Shown in pieces: positions 24,947-37,610 of a DNA stretch of 64,000 nt; within the stretch, counting starts at the first letter, position 1, and every line of letters begins with the position of its first letter. Origin of the DNA: Dactylorhiza incarnata (lineage: Eukaryota; Streptophyta; Magnoliopsida; Asparagales; Orchidaceae); contig JAWHQI010000065.1 of assembly GCA_033032865.1 (NCBI GenBank), forward strand, positions 1,178,001 to 1,242,000, written 5' to 3'. The position numbers and the translations under genes were made by a program. The notes beneath the pieces are model-generated. The model was not told where the DNA came from. It was given only the letters and a program-made list of their open reading frames with translations, and ran no database searches.

Positions 24947-27641
24947 TATGATGACATGAGTAAAAATAGCCAAAATCCATAATGACAGAATAAAGGAAAG
25001 AAAAATCTTCACGATTAACAAGAGTGTAAAACTAAAGTGCAAGAATTTCATATTTTCAAAGGAGAGATACTCTTACCAATATTAGAAACAAAAATAAATT
25101 TTTATAACAAGGATTCTCCTGTGTTTAACAAAAATTACGTTTTCTAAACTACAACTTGATAGACATGATAAAATATGAGGGAAACACAAGAAATGTAACA
25201 ACTCATAAAAATTCACATGATAGAACACAATATTACAATATTAGCAAGATAAGCACATATACATTGAGAGTATCATATCATGTGATCTAAGATCTTAAGT
25301 AAGAGTCTATGTATAAAACATTGCACATAATGAGAAGTGAAGGAATAATCAATATCAATATGTTCGATGAGAAGTGTTACATGAAACAGTGTGGTGTTAG
25401 CATTTTAATCAACATCATTTTGACCCTATTAAGATTAATCAAGATTACACGACAAATTGCAACATAATTTTCACATTATACATACTAAAGCAAAATAAAA
25501 TCACGATCATCACTTCTTGACACAGAAGTACCACGACCTAGGAGCTTCGCACACAATGATTATGAAGACTTATTAGGGACACGAAGTAGTGCTTGGCGGA
25601 TCACATGTCATAAGAAATACAATTTCTAAGCAACTTTGTAAAAAGTTTGTGATTCGGTGTACCAAAGAGAAGAAAATACAGTATTCAATATTTGTTTACA
25701 CAAGATCAATAAAACCTATATCATGGTGTTCAACCTCACAATGTTTATTAAGACTTATCAGGAGGAGTATTGCTTAGAGGTGTTCCTTGTCATGCTTTTA
25801 GTATATTTTTTTATTGTGAAGGCTTCGAATTAATTGAAATTTGCCCACATAGACAGATACACTTTAATTTGTATACAAACGATTATACGCCCACACTTCT
25901 CTTGAGTATGTGTTAAAAATATTCATGAATCGTATGAAGGCAATCCAATGGAGTGTATGTGATTTATTCGTGCATTATAATGAGTTTCAATATATATTAG
26001 CATATACAATTAATCAAGATTAACAATGATAACATTATATGATGTGATGTGTTGTGTTGTGATAAAACATTGTTTCACATAAGATAATATATATGACAAA
26101 GTGACATGATCAAACATTTACTCACAACATCACAACAATAGTTTTCAGTAAGATAGATTAATAATATGATCATTGAACATGAATAACATCACAATGTAAA
26201 ATATGATCATGTAAACTAATCTAGCATAATAAACCATTAGAATGAACTCAAATAAGAGTTACACGGCATAATAAAAACAGTTATTGGTATTTTAGTTTTA
26301 TTGAAACAGAATGTGAAAGCAAAAAACTTTTTGTAATTTTCTTTAGGTAAAAATACCAAATGACAATAATTTTTTTTCATTTATCAAAGTCAGAAAACGA
26401 AAGCAAACTGCAAAAACAAAGCTCAAAATACACATGCAAAACAAACGGACAAGAATGTAGAAGTACAATATTTTTCTATTTTTCTTATTAAAAGAAACTC
26501 CAATAATTAAAGCAAATATTTTTGTGTTATTACTTTCTAAAAGAAGGTATAGAAATACAAACAAACAAACAAACATCCAAAAAATAATAAAATTCCTAAC
26601 TCCAATGGTCTCGAGTGAAAACACGGAAATTAAGAAGAGGTATGATAAAAGACCAAATATGATATTGAAGGAATTTGTACCAGCAAATACATATGCATAA
26701 CAGATAATCGCTAAACCATTTTTCAAAACACACAATGAATATTCTTTTAAACTAGTTGCTTGACAAAGAGAATCGATGTATGATGATATGATGTATGTGT
26801 ACTCATCATGAAGCACAAACCATGAAAAGCACAAACAATAAAATTGAGGTAAATATGTTTGAAATGAAAAATCCACATCACAACAACTTTGTACTAAGCG
26901 ACGGATGGTTATAAGAAGTTGCACACATGTCATAGGTTGGGATGGTACACCCATATGAGAACAAATGAGATCCCTCTACCCAGAATTGTCTCCCTCAATG
27001 CCTCACAAGGCCCCACTAGGACCCCCGGTTAAGGACAAGACATAACTAACATGATATCATCTCAAATGGGCACAAACATATGCATCCGCTATTGTGACAT
27101 GAAATAAAGCAGTGGAATGAAAACAAACAACATAAATCTCACTCATGACAATACAACTAGCTAGATGACATGATGAATGAGAGGTAAAATATGCTTTCAT
27201 AAACCCAAAATACTCTTTTTTTTAAACTAGTACAACATTATTCATCACAATAATCAATCCATAATTTATATAAATGGCAATAAAAATAGCATAATCACAC
27301 AGAAACTACAAACAATACATACACAAGATATAATAAGAATATGAACCACTACATGACATCATGATGTTATCATAACATAAACAAATGAACCAAATATTTT
27401 GAAATGGTGATGCTAAAATAATAAGCATAGATGATGATAAGCAATGATATGGCATAAATGACCATAATGAGTTTCGATTCATGTTTCTAAATAGGATTCA
27501 TAAAAACATGCACTGAGAAGACATTTACAATAATATTTTCATGAGACTAGGAAATATGAAATTTAAATAACATTTAATGATTAAAGATAAATAAGTACTC
27601 ATACCTAGAATCATAACAAAAGATGAAAGACATGCAATGAT
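24947..27641. other. AT-rich stretch, no supported gene
   Basis: About 2.7 kb with strong AT bias. A minus-strand open frame of 203 residues (26343-26954) is hydrophobic with no recognised motif. The composition alone explains it, and it is not called. The texture resembles long LTR or spacer sequence of old retrotransposons. Confidence 0.4.
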
Positions 27642-28001
27642 ATATATAATCTAGCATCCATAAGTTAAGATAAGACAACATATCATAATATGTATTATAA
27701 AGTGCATGATTAATCATATGTTACAGTCAAAAATAATAATGTAAGATAAGACAAAGTCTGAGATGAAAGATATTGCATCAATAGTGAAACTCAACATGTA
27801 TGCTCAAATTTAAGTTGTGGAACAACAATGAAAGACACTATAAAATAGTTATTTTCAGATGGCTAACGCCGATGTTAGGTACTATTGTCGGTAGTACTGT
27901 TGAAAAACAGACCAATTACCTTAAGCGTAACACCACAACCTAGTTTAACATCAATTCAAAAGCCCGCCTGACACTTGTGATGTGAATCAAACTAAGCAAC
28001 A
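27642..28001. repeat. long direct repeat, left copy
   Basis: A 360-bp block from ATATATAATCTAGCAT to AACTAAGCAACA is repeated in the same direction at 29365-29727 with about 90 percent identity by eye. Between the copies lies an F1 LTR. Confidence 0.85.
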
Positions 28002-29364
28002 GTGCAAGGTATGGTGAACTATTGAGATTTACTCTAGAGAGAGGGTGAATAGAGTATTAAATTTTTCTTTTGACTTTTATCACTAATCAAACCAATCAAG
28101 AAGTATCTGTTTGCTAAGTTATACACAGCAGAAATATAAATAAGATAGCAAACAAATCACAAAACACAGATTAACAGAAATTACAATCCAGAAGACAGAT
28201 AATTATAGCTTCCCCAAACTTGGGTACGTCCCTTCTTCTACCCCTTTGGTGGGAATTCCACTATGACAGTGTTTGAGTCTTTTGATAAGGAAACTCTTGA
28301 TAATACAACTGAATCTTTTGCTAAGGAGATTCTTAGAACCATAGCAACTAAATTTTTGTTAAGAAGATTCTTAGAACCAAAACTACTGAATCTTTTGTTG
28401 AGGTGATTCTTAGAACCAAATGAGAATTTGATCAGGTTTCTCAAACTAACAGCCTTTTGATAAAGAGGCTAAAACCACCACTGATCCTTTTGATAAGGAG
28501 GATCAACCACCACACGAAATCTTTTGAAGAGTGATCTCAAGAACTCTTTAAACTTGATGAAGAGTATCTGCCAGAAGAAGAGCAGTTGATTCCCCTTTGA
28601 CTTCAAATTCAATAGAGAGAAGAAGATGAATCTGTCAAGGAGAATAATCCGTTGAAGCCCTTGATCTGTTCTTCAAAATGTAACAGTCGTTGGATCGAGA
28701 GAGAAGAAATCCCTCTTGACTGTTGTTCTTCTTCAAATCCTCAAGGGAACAGAGGTGAAGAAGATTGTAGCCTTTTTTTCTTTTTGCTACAAGAAGATCG
28801 TTAGCCCAGAAAGAAATTGAATAGCTTATCGAATATTTTTCGTCGATCTCTCTTGCTTTCTGAAAGGAGTAGATATCTTTTTATATCGTGTCTAGCAGAT
28901 GGAAGTAAGGAACCTTCCATAATAAAATCACAACGGTTATAATTCAATCTCGTAATCATAAGATTAAGATTGAATAAATCTTGAACTTCGACTCCACATC
29001 AGAGTAAGTCGATCGAGAAAGAAAGAAAAACTTTGACAGAGTAAGTAAGAAAACGTCGACGAACAATAAGCAGCGTCTCGAGGTTTTATAATAAAAACTC
29101 TAACTTCAGCCTTTATGTTGTCTCAACGTTTAGCGCAATGTCGAAGTAAAGAATATTTGTATATCATCGTATTTCACTAATTCCTGCAGATCCACAAGAC
29201 GTACGTCAACATCAAGAATAATGCATGTCGATGCTTTTAAGAGAATTCTTTATACAATGCATATATGTATAACAGTTTAGGGTTTAGGGTTTTGAACATC
29301 ATTTAATAAGCATATATCTAGACACCAGAATAACTTGATATATCAAATGAAGGTTTTTCCCAAC
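28002..29364. mobile_element. F1-family LTR, copy c
   Basis: Begins AGTGCAAGG at the F1 start (the TGAA is lost), has CTCTAGAGAGAGGGTGAATAG, a stem-loop array at 28275-28537 and ends GGTTTTTCCCAACA. It is about 1.36 kb and lies exactly between two 360-bp direct repeats. No primer-binding site adjoins it. An interstitial TTTAGGGTTTAGGG, close to the plant telomere unit, is at 29277-29290. Confidence 0.7.
28275..28537. repeat. tandem stem-loop array in F1-c LTR
   Basis: Eight units. The stems differ more than in other copies but most still pair: GAATC/GATTC, GAGAA/TTCTC, AGCCT/AGGCT and GATCC/GGATC around a loop like TTTTGATAAGG. Confidence 0.85.
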
Positions 29365-29727
29365 ATATATAATCTAGCATTCATAAGATAAGATAACACA
29401 ACATATCATAATATGTATTATAAAGTGCATGATCAATCATAGGTAATACAGTCAAAAATAATAATGTAAGATAAAGGTAAGTCCGAGATGAAAGATATAA
29501 CATCAATAGTGAAACTCAACATGTATGCTCAAATTTAAGTTGTGAAACAACAGTGAAAGAAACAATATAAAATAGTTATTTTCAGATGGCTAACGCAGAC
29601 GTTAACTACTACTGTCAGTAGTATTGTTGAAAAAAGACCAATTACCTTAAGCGTAACACCCCTACCTAGTTTAACATCAATTCAAAAGCACGTTTGATAC
29701 TTGTGATGTGAAGCAAACTAAGCAACA
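29365..29727. repeat. long direct repeat, right copy
   Basis: Partner of 27642-28001. Differences include small indels and scattered substitutions, so the duplication is not recent. Confidence 0.85.
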
Positions 29728-32222
29728 ATAATTAAATTGGTACATAGCAGGAAATATCTAGAGTACACAGCGAAAAATTTAAAACTGGAGTTAAGGTTAA
29801 AGAAATACCTCAATTTCTGATTCACAAAGTTAACTAGAAATGAAAAGTGCAAAGAGCCTGATATATTGAAACTTAAAATGGGTCTGGTGAGTTAATAATT
29901 AGTTGATACAACAATTGAAAGGATAAACAAACTAAAAGTAGAAATCCTCGGAAGCTTATCATAGGCGAATCTCCCGACCTGTGACCCCTGAAAAAATGTC
30001 TGAATACGGGGTCAGCCCAACTAATGGGTAAGAAAAGCTCTTCCTCTTAGTGACACTAAAATAACTTAAATAAAATATGTGTGCATATTTTAAAATAATA
30101 ATTTATGCTAAATAAATGTATGTTATAGTTCTATGCATGCTTTTCTATAAAAGTATTTTTGAACATAAATGTCTTTTCTATTACTTATCTTACTAAATTT
30201 TTTTTTTCTAAATAATTAGGGTATATGGATTCTAGGTTTTGGCTTGTATTTGGAATTGAGATGTCTTATATTCTCTTTCTTCTTATTCTTAGTGGAGTAA
30301 ATTCTTATGCACATTCTAGAGATACGAGATCTCTGTCACGGACTCGCATCTAGCAATCTTTCATGGGGTGTCGACTCCCCCAATTGAGGCTCAAACGGCC
30401 AACTACACCCTATGAGTATGATAGTGTGCCTCTATTAATCACGTGAGGAACCCTCGATCGTGCCCCCATATTTATCTTCTTATAGTAGTTGGCATGTACA
30501 GCATAAGAGAACACCTGCTTAACATTGATAATCTTAAATGATTCATTAATCGCTTAGTTTCTTATTAATGGTTGACATGATTAATCTCAAGGGAAACATC
30601 TGCATAAAAGTATAATCTTAAGCTAAGTATTTCAGCATGTTTACGCCTTATATCTTATCTTAGGGTTAATGAAATCAACCCGATGAATTAACTATAATAT
30701 AATCTTCCACATTTAGTTGTTTCTGATTACGTGAGGCTTACTTTCATATTCATATTTCTTAACGTGTGTATGTAGCAAAGGTATATCTTACTAGCAAAGG
30801 TATATCTTACTAGCAAAGGTATATCTTACTAGCAAAGGTATATCTTACTAGCAAAGGTATATTTTTCTGCTAGGTGATATTACTTAAATCATAATGAAAT
30901 TCCTTATAACTTTACATAGATTATTCGCATCGACATGATACAACAAATAACTTATAATCTACTAATATCATTTATACTTAAGGCATGATATATTAAATTT
31001 CGGATTTCTAATCATGTTCCATCATAATTATCTTTAATGCATAAGAAGTTTACATATCTTGTTTGATTACGTGGTATATCTAACTAACAAGAATCACAGA
31101 TCTTATCTCGGTGTTGTGACATTCATAGACGTGGCGAGGCGGCAAAATTTCTCTGGATTATAATGAACTTTACACAAGTAAATCCTCCCTCGCTCTTAGG
31201 GTTACACTGAAATCCCAATAATATCATTTAGACAAAGGGAAGGATATATAACATCGAAATAAAATTCATAAGAGACTGTCACATACCCTTATCAAGCACG
31301 ACAAGGTTGAATTGAAGCTAAGTCAGCCTCCTCTGATCTACCACAACGCTTACTCAAAATATGAAATTAAACAGAAACCCTAAACAAGTGAATAATCGAA
31401 GGAAACAAAACTAAGGATCACCCTTTTTCATTCTAGGGTTTCGCTGGAAACACATAGTTATCCCAAACGCAGGAAGGAAACGAAGGAAGAAGCGAAAGAA
31501 TGAAATAAAGAACAAAGCATGGATTTTTACCTCTTCCCCAACAGTTGGAGACTACACAAGGAACCGGTGTGCTCTGAAAAAAAAAAGAAAAATCAGAATC
31601 CTTGATTCCTGAAATTGAGCATATGAGGAAGGAGAAACCATGAAAACCACAGAAAAACACACTGGAAGGAACATTCAGCGGTAACCTGGCAAAACGGTTG
31701 AAGGGGAAGGTTGAGCGTGAGTCATAAACCACAAGGAAGCGTCGTCAAGCATCCTCGATTAGAACGAGGGAGTCGTCGAAGTTTACCGGATAGGGAGGAA
31801 GGGTCGGTGACCTCAATCAAAACGAAAGGAGACGCTCTCGATCTCGGCTCCAGGCGATGCAACTACACGGCCTAAGTCGTTAGCTGCAGTTACAAAAGAG
31901 TGATGTTAAGAGGGAAAATGGCTCTCGATTTTCTAATTGAGCGGGAGAAAATTATTAGGTTAGAATCCTTTTTGTTACAACTATGCCATCCCACATTAAA
32001 GCCTTGTTATTTCGAATAGGAAACGCCCTCGCAAACCCTTGAATCGTATCTAGTGAAATCTCATAAAATTGCTCACTAAAAAGGAATTAAAAATTTTACA
32101 ATTAGCACATAAAATTAACCGTAAGTGCGTAGGTACCTCGATTAGATGTTGTCTCCAATCAAAATTACTCGTAATCGGATCCTAAAATTAAAAGAGACGA
32201 TGGGTAGATTTTGGATGTTACA
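29728..32222. mobile_element. probable gypsy LTR material ending TGTTACA
   Basis: AT-rich text with CCCGACCTGTGACCCCTG and GGGGTCAGCCCAACTAATGGG (29974-30030), phrases of F3-like plant gypsy LTRs. The right edge GGATGTTACA at 32213-32222 matches the F3 end. The left edge is not found. Contains the 19-bp array at 30774-30863. The 99-residue minus-strand frame at 31433-31732 has no known motif. Confidence 0.4.
30774..30863. repeat. 19-bp tandem repeat, about 4.8 copies
   Basis: Unit AGCAAAGGTATATCTTACT with perfect copies at 30774, 30793, 30812 and 30831, and a partial one at 30850. The near identity shows recent expansion or exchange. Confidence 0.95.
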
Positions 32223-32723
32223 TTAAGTTCATGCAGAAGTTGTTTAGAGTTATTATAAATGCATGTGGTATCGACATAGAGGGCATTTGAGCATATACGA
32301 CCATGCAATGTAAAGGCAACACAACCATAACAAACAAAACAAATAATCTTACTAAAATTTTAATAAAAAAAGTACAAATAAAATAAACACACACGGTAAA
32401 GAAACTACAAATCCTACAAAAATATTTCATGAAGGACTAAAAATAAGTTTTAGAAAATAATTACCATAAAAATGTAAACAAAAGATAGCATGATAAATGT
32501 ATCTCTAGCCAATCATTAAAAATCAGGGAACATGAAGACATGACTTCAAAATTCATATAAATCCAAATGACTTGGACAATGAGATTTTAGGAACACAAAT
32601 CTGGCGAGGGGTGCAAGGTTTAGATTTGACCTTACAACCAAAATATGTATGCTCAAATTTAGAACATACAAAGCATTTAATGTACGATGGGCTAATAGGA
32701 GAGAATAATTTACTAAGTGAGTG

Positions 32724-33583
32724 TCAGTTCATGAATTTAATAACACTAGTAGAGGGCTTGCAAATATTACTAGATGAATTAGACATAGAAGTTCTTTTAT
32801 CAACAGGATATTTTTGAATAAACAATTTCAACGAGTCTAGTATAAAAGTGAAAACGTTATTTTCATAAATCAATAATTGACTACGCTCTTTAAAAATAAG
32901 AGGCTTCATTTCATAAAGATTAATTTCCTCTTTAAACACATTACAATCAAAACAAAGTATATCATTATCTAATGTAAAGCTAGCAAGACAACTAAACAAA
33001 ATATCGGAATCAGATATCACATCAAGTTTAGTTTTTAAACTTTTATTTTCTAAACGTAATATAGAATTAGCATTTCTAAAGTTTGTCAATTTTACGCTTA
33101 ACTTTATCAAGTGCACTAGATGTGAAATTAAATTTAGATTCTAAAAGGGAATATTTCATTATACTTACATCGTTATCAGACGAATGACATCTTGTCGGGT
33201 CATCTGATACGGTGTCAGTTTCCCTTCTTTCTGATGTGCTCGTCATACTGCAGTCTGCGCAATAATCTTCTTGAGTAATTATACGAGTGTGGACACACAT
33301 AACGTCTGATTGTGGCTCAGATTCTTGTATACAATTCATGACTTCAGCATTTAAAACACATTCATTTTTCTCAAACTCATTTAAATCATATTGAGCTTAG
33401 GAATAAAAAATTTTCCTTTAAAATAGATGGTGTAATGTATTTATTAATAGTGATATTCCGCACATCTATACTTATAGTAATAAGGAAATTTTTCATTAAT
33501 TCTTTCCTACTAAGGTAATTAATAACGATGAATGGTGGAGGAATAGACATTGATCTATCATCACAATTCATTCCCTCACTCAA
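32724..33583 (-). pseudogene. decayed Ty1-copia gag remnant
   Basis: The minus strand carries broken frames. The first (33386-33583) has SIPPPFIVINYLSRKELMKN followed by ISIDVRNITINKYITPS, the N-terminal layout of copia gag (PPxFxGxNYxxWKxxM...LWNxV). It continues after a frame break with an Asp/Ser/Thr-rich stretch and a coiled-coil-like ILRLENKSLKTKLDVIS segment (32724-33116), as in SIRE/Maximus-type gags. The conserved Trp residues are lost. It follows a primer-binding site and LTR on its right, as expected for gag. Non-functional. Confidence 0.55.
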
Positions 33584-33631
33584 GGTTTCAATCTTAATTC
33601 TAGGATGTTAAGCCTAATAAAAGAGACTTAT

Positions 33632-33643
33632 ACTCTGATGCCA
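33632..33643 (-). other. primer-binding site of copia remnant
   Basis: The complement reads TGGCATCAGAGT, one base from the initiator-Met site, and is two bases from the LTR start TGTTGGATC at 33646. Confidence 0.6.
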
Positions 33644-33645
33644 TT

Positions 33646-35137
33646 TGTTGGATCACAAAACAACCATAAAGGGGGAAAATGAATAAAGTTTATGAAAAAT
33701 TAATATTTTTCACTTAAATCAATTAAACATACACGGAATGTAAAAACTTAGAGATGATTTGATTGAAAATAAAATGAAAATCTTTCATTCATAAACACGA
33801 TGATACATGATTATAATCTTTTAACGAAGATCAAAGACGATGAATAATAAAAACTTGGTGTTTTCTATACCGACTCGCATCTCGAACTAGTTGGCATTAG
33901 CATATCCACCATGGATATGCTTCAATCCCCCTACCCTAACCTTAAGCCTAGTCGCCAAAATAAGGCGAATTTACTCTCTAGATCTAACCAAGATTTAGTC
34001 GATACAACAACAATGAATTTTACACCCTAAATCTACCAGGATCTGGTCGCCTTCTCAATGGAGAATTTACCTCCTGACGCTAGCACTACCGCCTGGCGCT
34101 AGCACTATTGTCGGGCAGTAGTGTAGTAATTTTTCAAGCCCGCGCAATTTAACTCTGGATTGTTATTGCAGGGCGCTAGTACCTACCGTAGGCAGTTACA
34201 TGTAATTTTGTGTTCTGTCCACACCTCATCCCAAAGCCTTCCAGGAACCATGCTTATGAATCCTCAATCATCAATCGGGAGAAGCGATGACGATTGCCGA
34301 TCGGGAGAAGCGATCGCCGATTGCCGATCGGGAGAAGCGATCTGCGATTGCCGACCGGGAGAATAGAACGTTGATTTCCGACTGGGAGAAGCGATCGTCG
34401 ATTGCCGACCGGGAGAAGCAATCGTTGATCGCCGACCGAGTATCGTGAACTGTCGACCGGGAGTAGCTGCTGCGAAATGGGAGTAGCGATCGCCGACCAT
34501 AGCTAGTGATCGCCGACTGGAACTAGCAATCGCCGACCGGAGCTAGCGATCTCGTTGGATCGATTGTAGCAATGAATTTGTAAACATATTGACAAACGTG
34601 GTTCTCGTTGGATCGATAGTTGAGTAGTTGGATGTTTTGGAGCTGAAAGAAGGCGCTATTCAAAAACTGGAAGGAGTGGTCTACTATTTAGAGATTGGAA
34701 GGAGTGGTCGGCTGGATCGAAAGGGAGTAGTCGGTTGCATCGAACGGAAGGAGACATTTGATTGGTTCAATGAAAGTTGTCGATTTGCAGGCAGAAGCGG
34801 ACATATCGGTCGACTGGAAGGAAGTCGTCAATTTGTTGGAAGGAGTCATCTGTTTGGTCGACTAGAAAGAAACAGACGGCTTGTTGCTGATAAATGGAAG
34901 GAGGCATGGATAGACTGTAAGGAGATGATCAATCCACCGGACCAATCAACAAGAGACGCCGACCTGATCTACTGTAAGGAGACGACCGAAGGAAATCCTG
35001 ATGTTAACTTTGACTGGAGAGAGAACTATGGAGCAGGGAGACGCGAGTGGCAAACCATGCGCTCCGATACAATATACAAATTATTTGTCCTTACTCCCAT
35101 CATTCCTAGGGCAAACCTTCTTTTATACATGAGATAA
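33646..35137 (-). mobile_element. 5' LTR of the copia remnant (right end uncertain)
   Basis: Starts TGTTGGATCAC next to the primer-binding site. Includes a tandem array at 34275-34555 and a looser zone of GGTCGGCTGGATCGA-like words (34640-34900). A 169-residue plus-strand frame (34628-35137) crosses that zone and is repeat-derived, so it is not called. The outer edge is not recognised. Confidence 0.45.
34275..34555. repeat. tandem array of CGATCGCCGATTGCCGA-type units
   Basis: About nine imperfect units of 30-35 bp built on GGGAGAAGCGATCGCCGAT. CGATCG and GATCGCCGATC words are self-complementary, so each unit can pair with itself or its neighbours. Confidence 0.75.
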
Positions 35138-35399
35138 TGTATATAGTTTATATAAATACATATTTAACACATCTTAATAGTGATATTTAAGAACAAAATG
35201 TTCAAATTTGTGCTAATTATAGAGAAGACAAACTTATGAGTCAAACAATTAAACTATTGGACAAGAGTTGCATGCATAAACTTAGAGAAATTACATCACT
35301 TCTAGCGGAACGACTTTGTGATACAAAGGTTGAGTTTATCTTCGTCATCTTCCCTGGCGTCATAATTCATTAGCGGATCCATGAACATATTCATAAAGG

Positions 35400-36560
35400 C
35401 ATTTATAAGGCATGCAATTGTATGCATGAAGGGATTCATAAGACATTACATCGGAGTGTATTTGTAATTCTACTAGAAGGGTGTCAAGAGAGACATCAAG
35501 GCTTTCATAGCGAAATGCTCAAACTGCCAACACAATAAATCAGATCATTTGCATTACAATCTCTACACTCCGATGTTAGCTTTGACTGGAGAGAGAACTA
35601 TGGATTGACAGCTCCATTGACATTAGGAAGAGTTTCCCACGTCCAGAGGAAAATCGGTGTTATTTCTGGTGGTGGATTAGTTTCTTAAAGAAGGCTCATT
35701 TCATTTTGTTGGCGCAACCCTACACCCCATATCTGGTGGCTCAAGCCTTCTTCAAACACACGTGTTTGGCATCACGGCTTTCTGGAGAGCATTGTGTCTG
35801 ACAATGTCTAGATCTTCACCAACCGTTTGTGGCATAAATTATTCAAGCTCAGTGGTGCTAAACTAGCACTATCTTCAGCATACCTCCCAGATAGATAGGC
35901 AAACCGAAGTCATAAATCGCACAGAGAGATGTACCAATAGCACTTCCTACCAAAATTCTCTTCAAACCACACTATTCCAAATCATCTAAGGGTGGGTACC
36001 CCCCAAATATGCTAACTTAGAAAGGAGACGCAGCAACGATAGAAAGGGAGGATAAAGCCCTCAGCCCCTTGTTGATCAGGATCTCATGTTGACAACTGCA
36101 CGAGCTTCACTATAGCAATCATAGGTGTGAATGGGAAAGACATACTGGCGGAAGGGGCATACAAGTGGGAGAGGTCTCACTCAGGATAGGAGATTGGGCC
36201 TGGTTAAAACTCCGCCCATAATGTCAAAAAATCCTTCTGTAGTTGGTTGAACTACAATCTCTCTCCAAAATTCTATGGGGCCCTTCCAAGTGGAAATGAA
36301 GATAGAGAAGGTGGCATGCAAATTACTTCTTCCAAAAGAGGCATAAATCCACACGATCTTTCACAGCTCAAACCCGACACTGGCAATCCTCCAAGTACAC
36401 CGGCCACCCTACCACCGATTTTATAAGATCGGATCATTACCAACCATTGCACGTGATTGCCACATGGAAAACTAGAGAGGAGTGGGAGGACTTATTTTGA
36501 TGGGAAGGACAAAAAGTGTGAGAGATAACCTAGGAACGTCGTCGACAATTCATGAACTAT
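35400..36560 (+). pseudogene. decayed Ty3-gypsy integrase region
   Basis: Reading all three plus frames recovers, in order: a zinc-binding tail GVKRDIKAFIAKCSNCQHNK (Trp before it replaced by a stop), a core-like KKAHFILLAQPYTPYLVAQAFF at about 35695-35760, and much further on a QKL..PKFYGAL-like integrase tail segment near 36250. Many stops and frameshifts interrupt it. The order is that of a chromovirus pol 3' end. It reads on the plus strand, unlike most elements here. No LTR could be tied to it. Confidence 0.55.
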
Positions 36561-37610
36561 CCATCATTCAGGCCTGAGGAACAAAATGATCTGTAAGGGA
36601 AGGTGACATTACAGGCACCTAGGATGAGCCTATCTAAAGAGGAGCAAGGCTTGATTGGCGTAGCACCCTCTTATTCAATAGTCGCATTAAATTTTCTAGT
36701 CTTGCTATATCTTTCTTCTTTGAATTCTGAATTATTTTGATGGTGAAGTTTATGTGTTTGACTAAGCCCTTGAAGGAGGCCTTTTAGGAATACGTACTCT
36801 TATAAAAAGGTTTTGGGAATGAGAAGGCAAGTGGCCGTAAATTTATTTCTCTCTTAATCCTCTTAAGGTGTCGAAACTTGCTCCCCAACCAGCTGGTAGA
36901 CCTCATTCTCGGTAACTACATTGTCGATGCACGCCCACGCCACCATCTAAGCATATCTGGCTAAGGTTGCGGTACCATCAGCGCAATAAAGAATCACCAA
37001 GTGCCATCCCAAAGGTAAGCTCAAACGAGGCAGGAGACTTCTTTCTCAACGAGCCTTTCACACAATTTAGGTATGATGTAACAAGCAGTAGTTAGATGAA
37101 TGGATACAATTAATGAAAGATTATGCAAGAGAATGGTTAAACCATGGTAACATGGATGAAGGGTGTTAAATATGAATTTCGATATCTAGATTTCATACCT
37201 CGTGAAGCACTCGAAAGAATGAATATTAAATAAGGATTCGTAAAACAAATTCCAAATATTTGGAAGGTTTTTGGTGGTGGGGGTGATGATGATTATTCAA
37301 TATTCTTCTATTTAAATTTTGAATATACTCTACATGATAGAAATTGATAGTCTGATAATATATTTTCCTAATCATGTTTTAATTGAATGTGAATACTTGA
37401 ATGTCACTTTGTGTTACTAAATTGTATTAAAATGTATACTATCTGTTCACAATTCAAACGCACAAGATAAATTAGTTAGTTATTGTAATTCCAATATGCA
37501 TGCATCTTTTCAGCCCAATTTGGCTTTTCTAAACACCTAAAGCTACAAAAACTTCTACAAAAAAAGACCGTATGGTTGATAACCAAAAAAATACTATTTG
37601 CAATTAATAC
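36561..37610. other. no supported gene; retroelement debris and AT-rich intron-like text
   Basis: Up to about 37080 it may be the downstream spacer of the gypsy remnant. From 37080 it is AT-rich and could be intron of the ELM2 gene, since a donor site sits at 37610. No further exon of that gene was recognised here. Confidence 0.35.

Noticed and set aside
26343..26954. 203-residue hydrophobic open frame on the minus strand
   Set aside because: AT-rich sequence yields Phe/Leu/Ile-rich frames by chance. No motif, no start context and no related copy was seen.
29277..29290. TTTAGGGTTTAGGG as a telomere remnant
   Set aside because: Only two units, inside an F1 LTR. Too short to claim an interstitial telomere.
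34628..35137. 169-residue plus-strand open frame
   Set aside because: It begins in a zone of repeated GGTCGxxTGGATCGA words of an LTR and reads as repeated Gly-Arg-Ser segments. Treated as repeat-derived.
35700..36560. Integrase remnant as part of the copia element at 33.6 kb
   Set aside because: It reads on the opposite strand and its motifs are of Ty3-gypsy type, so it is a separate element.
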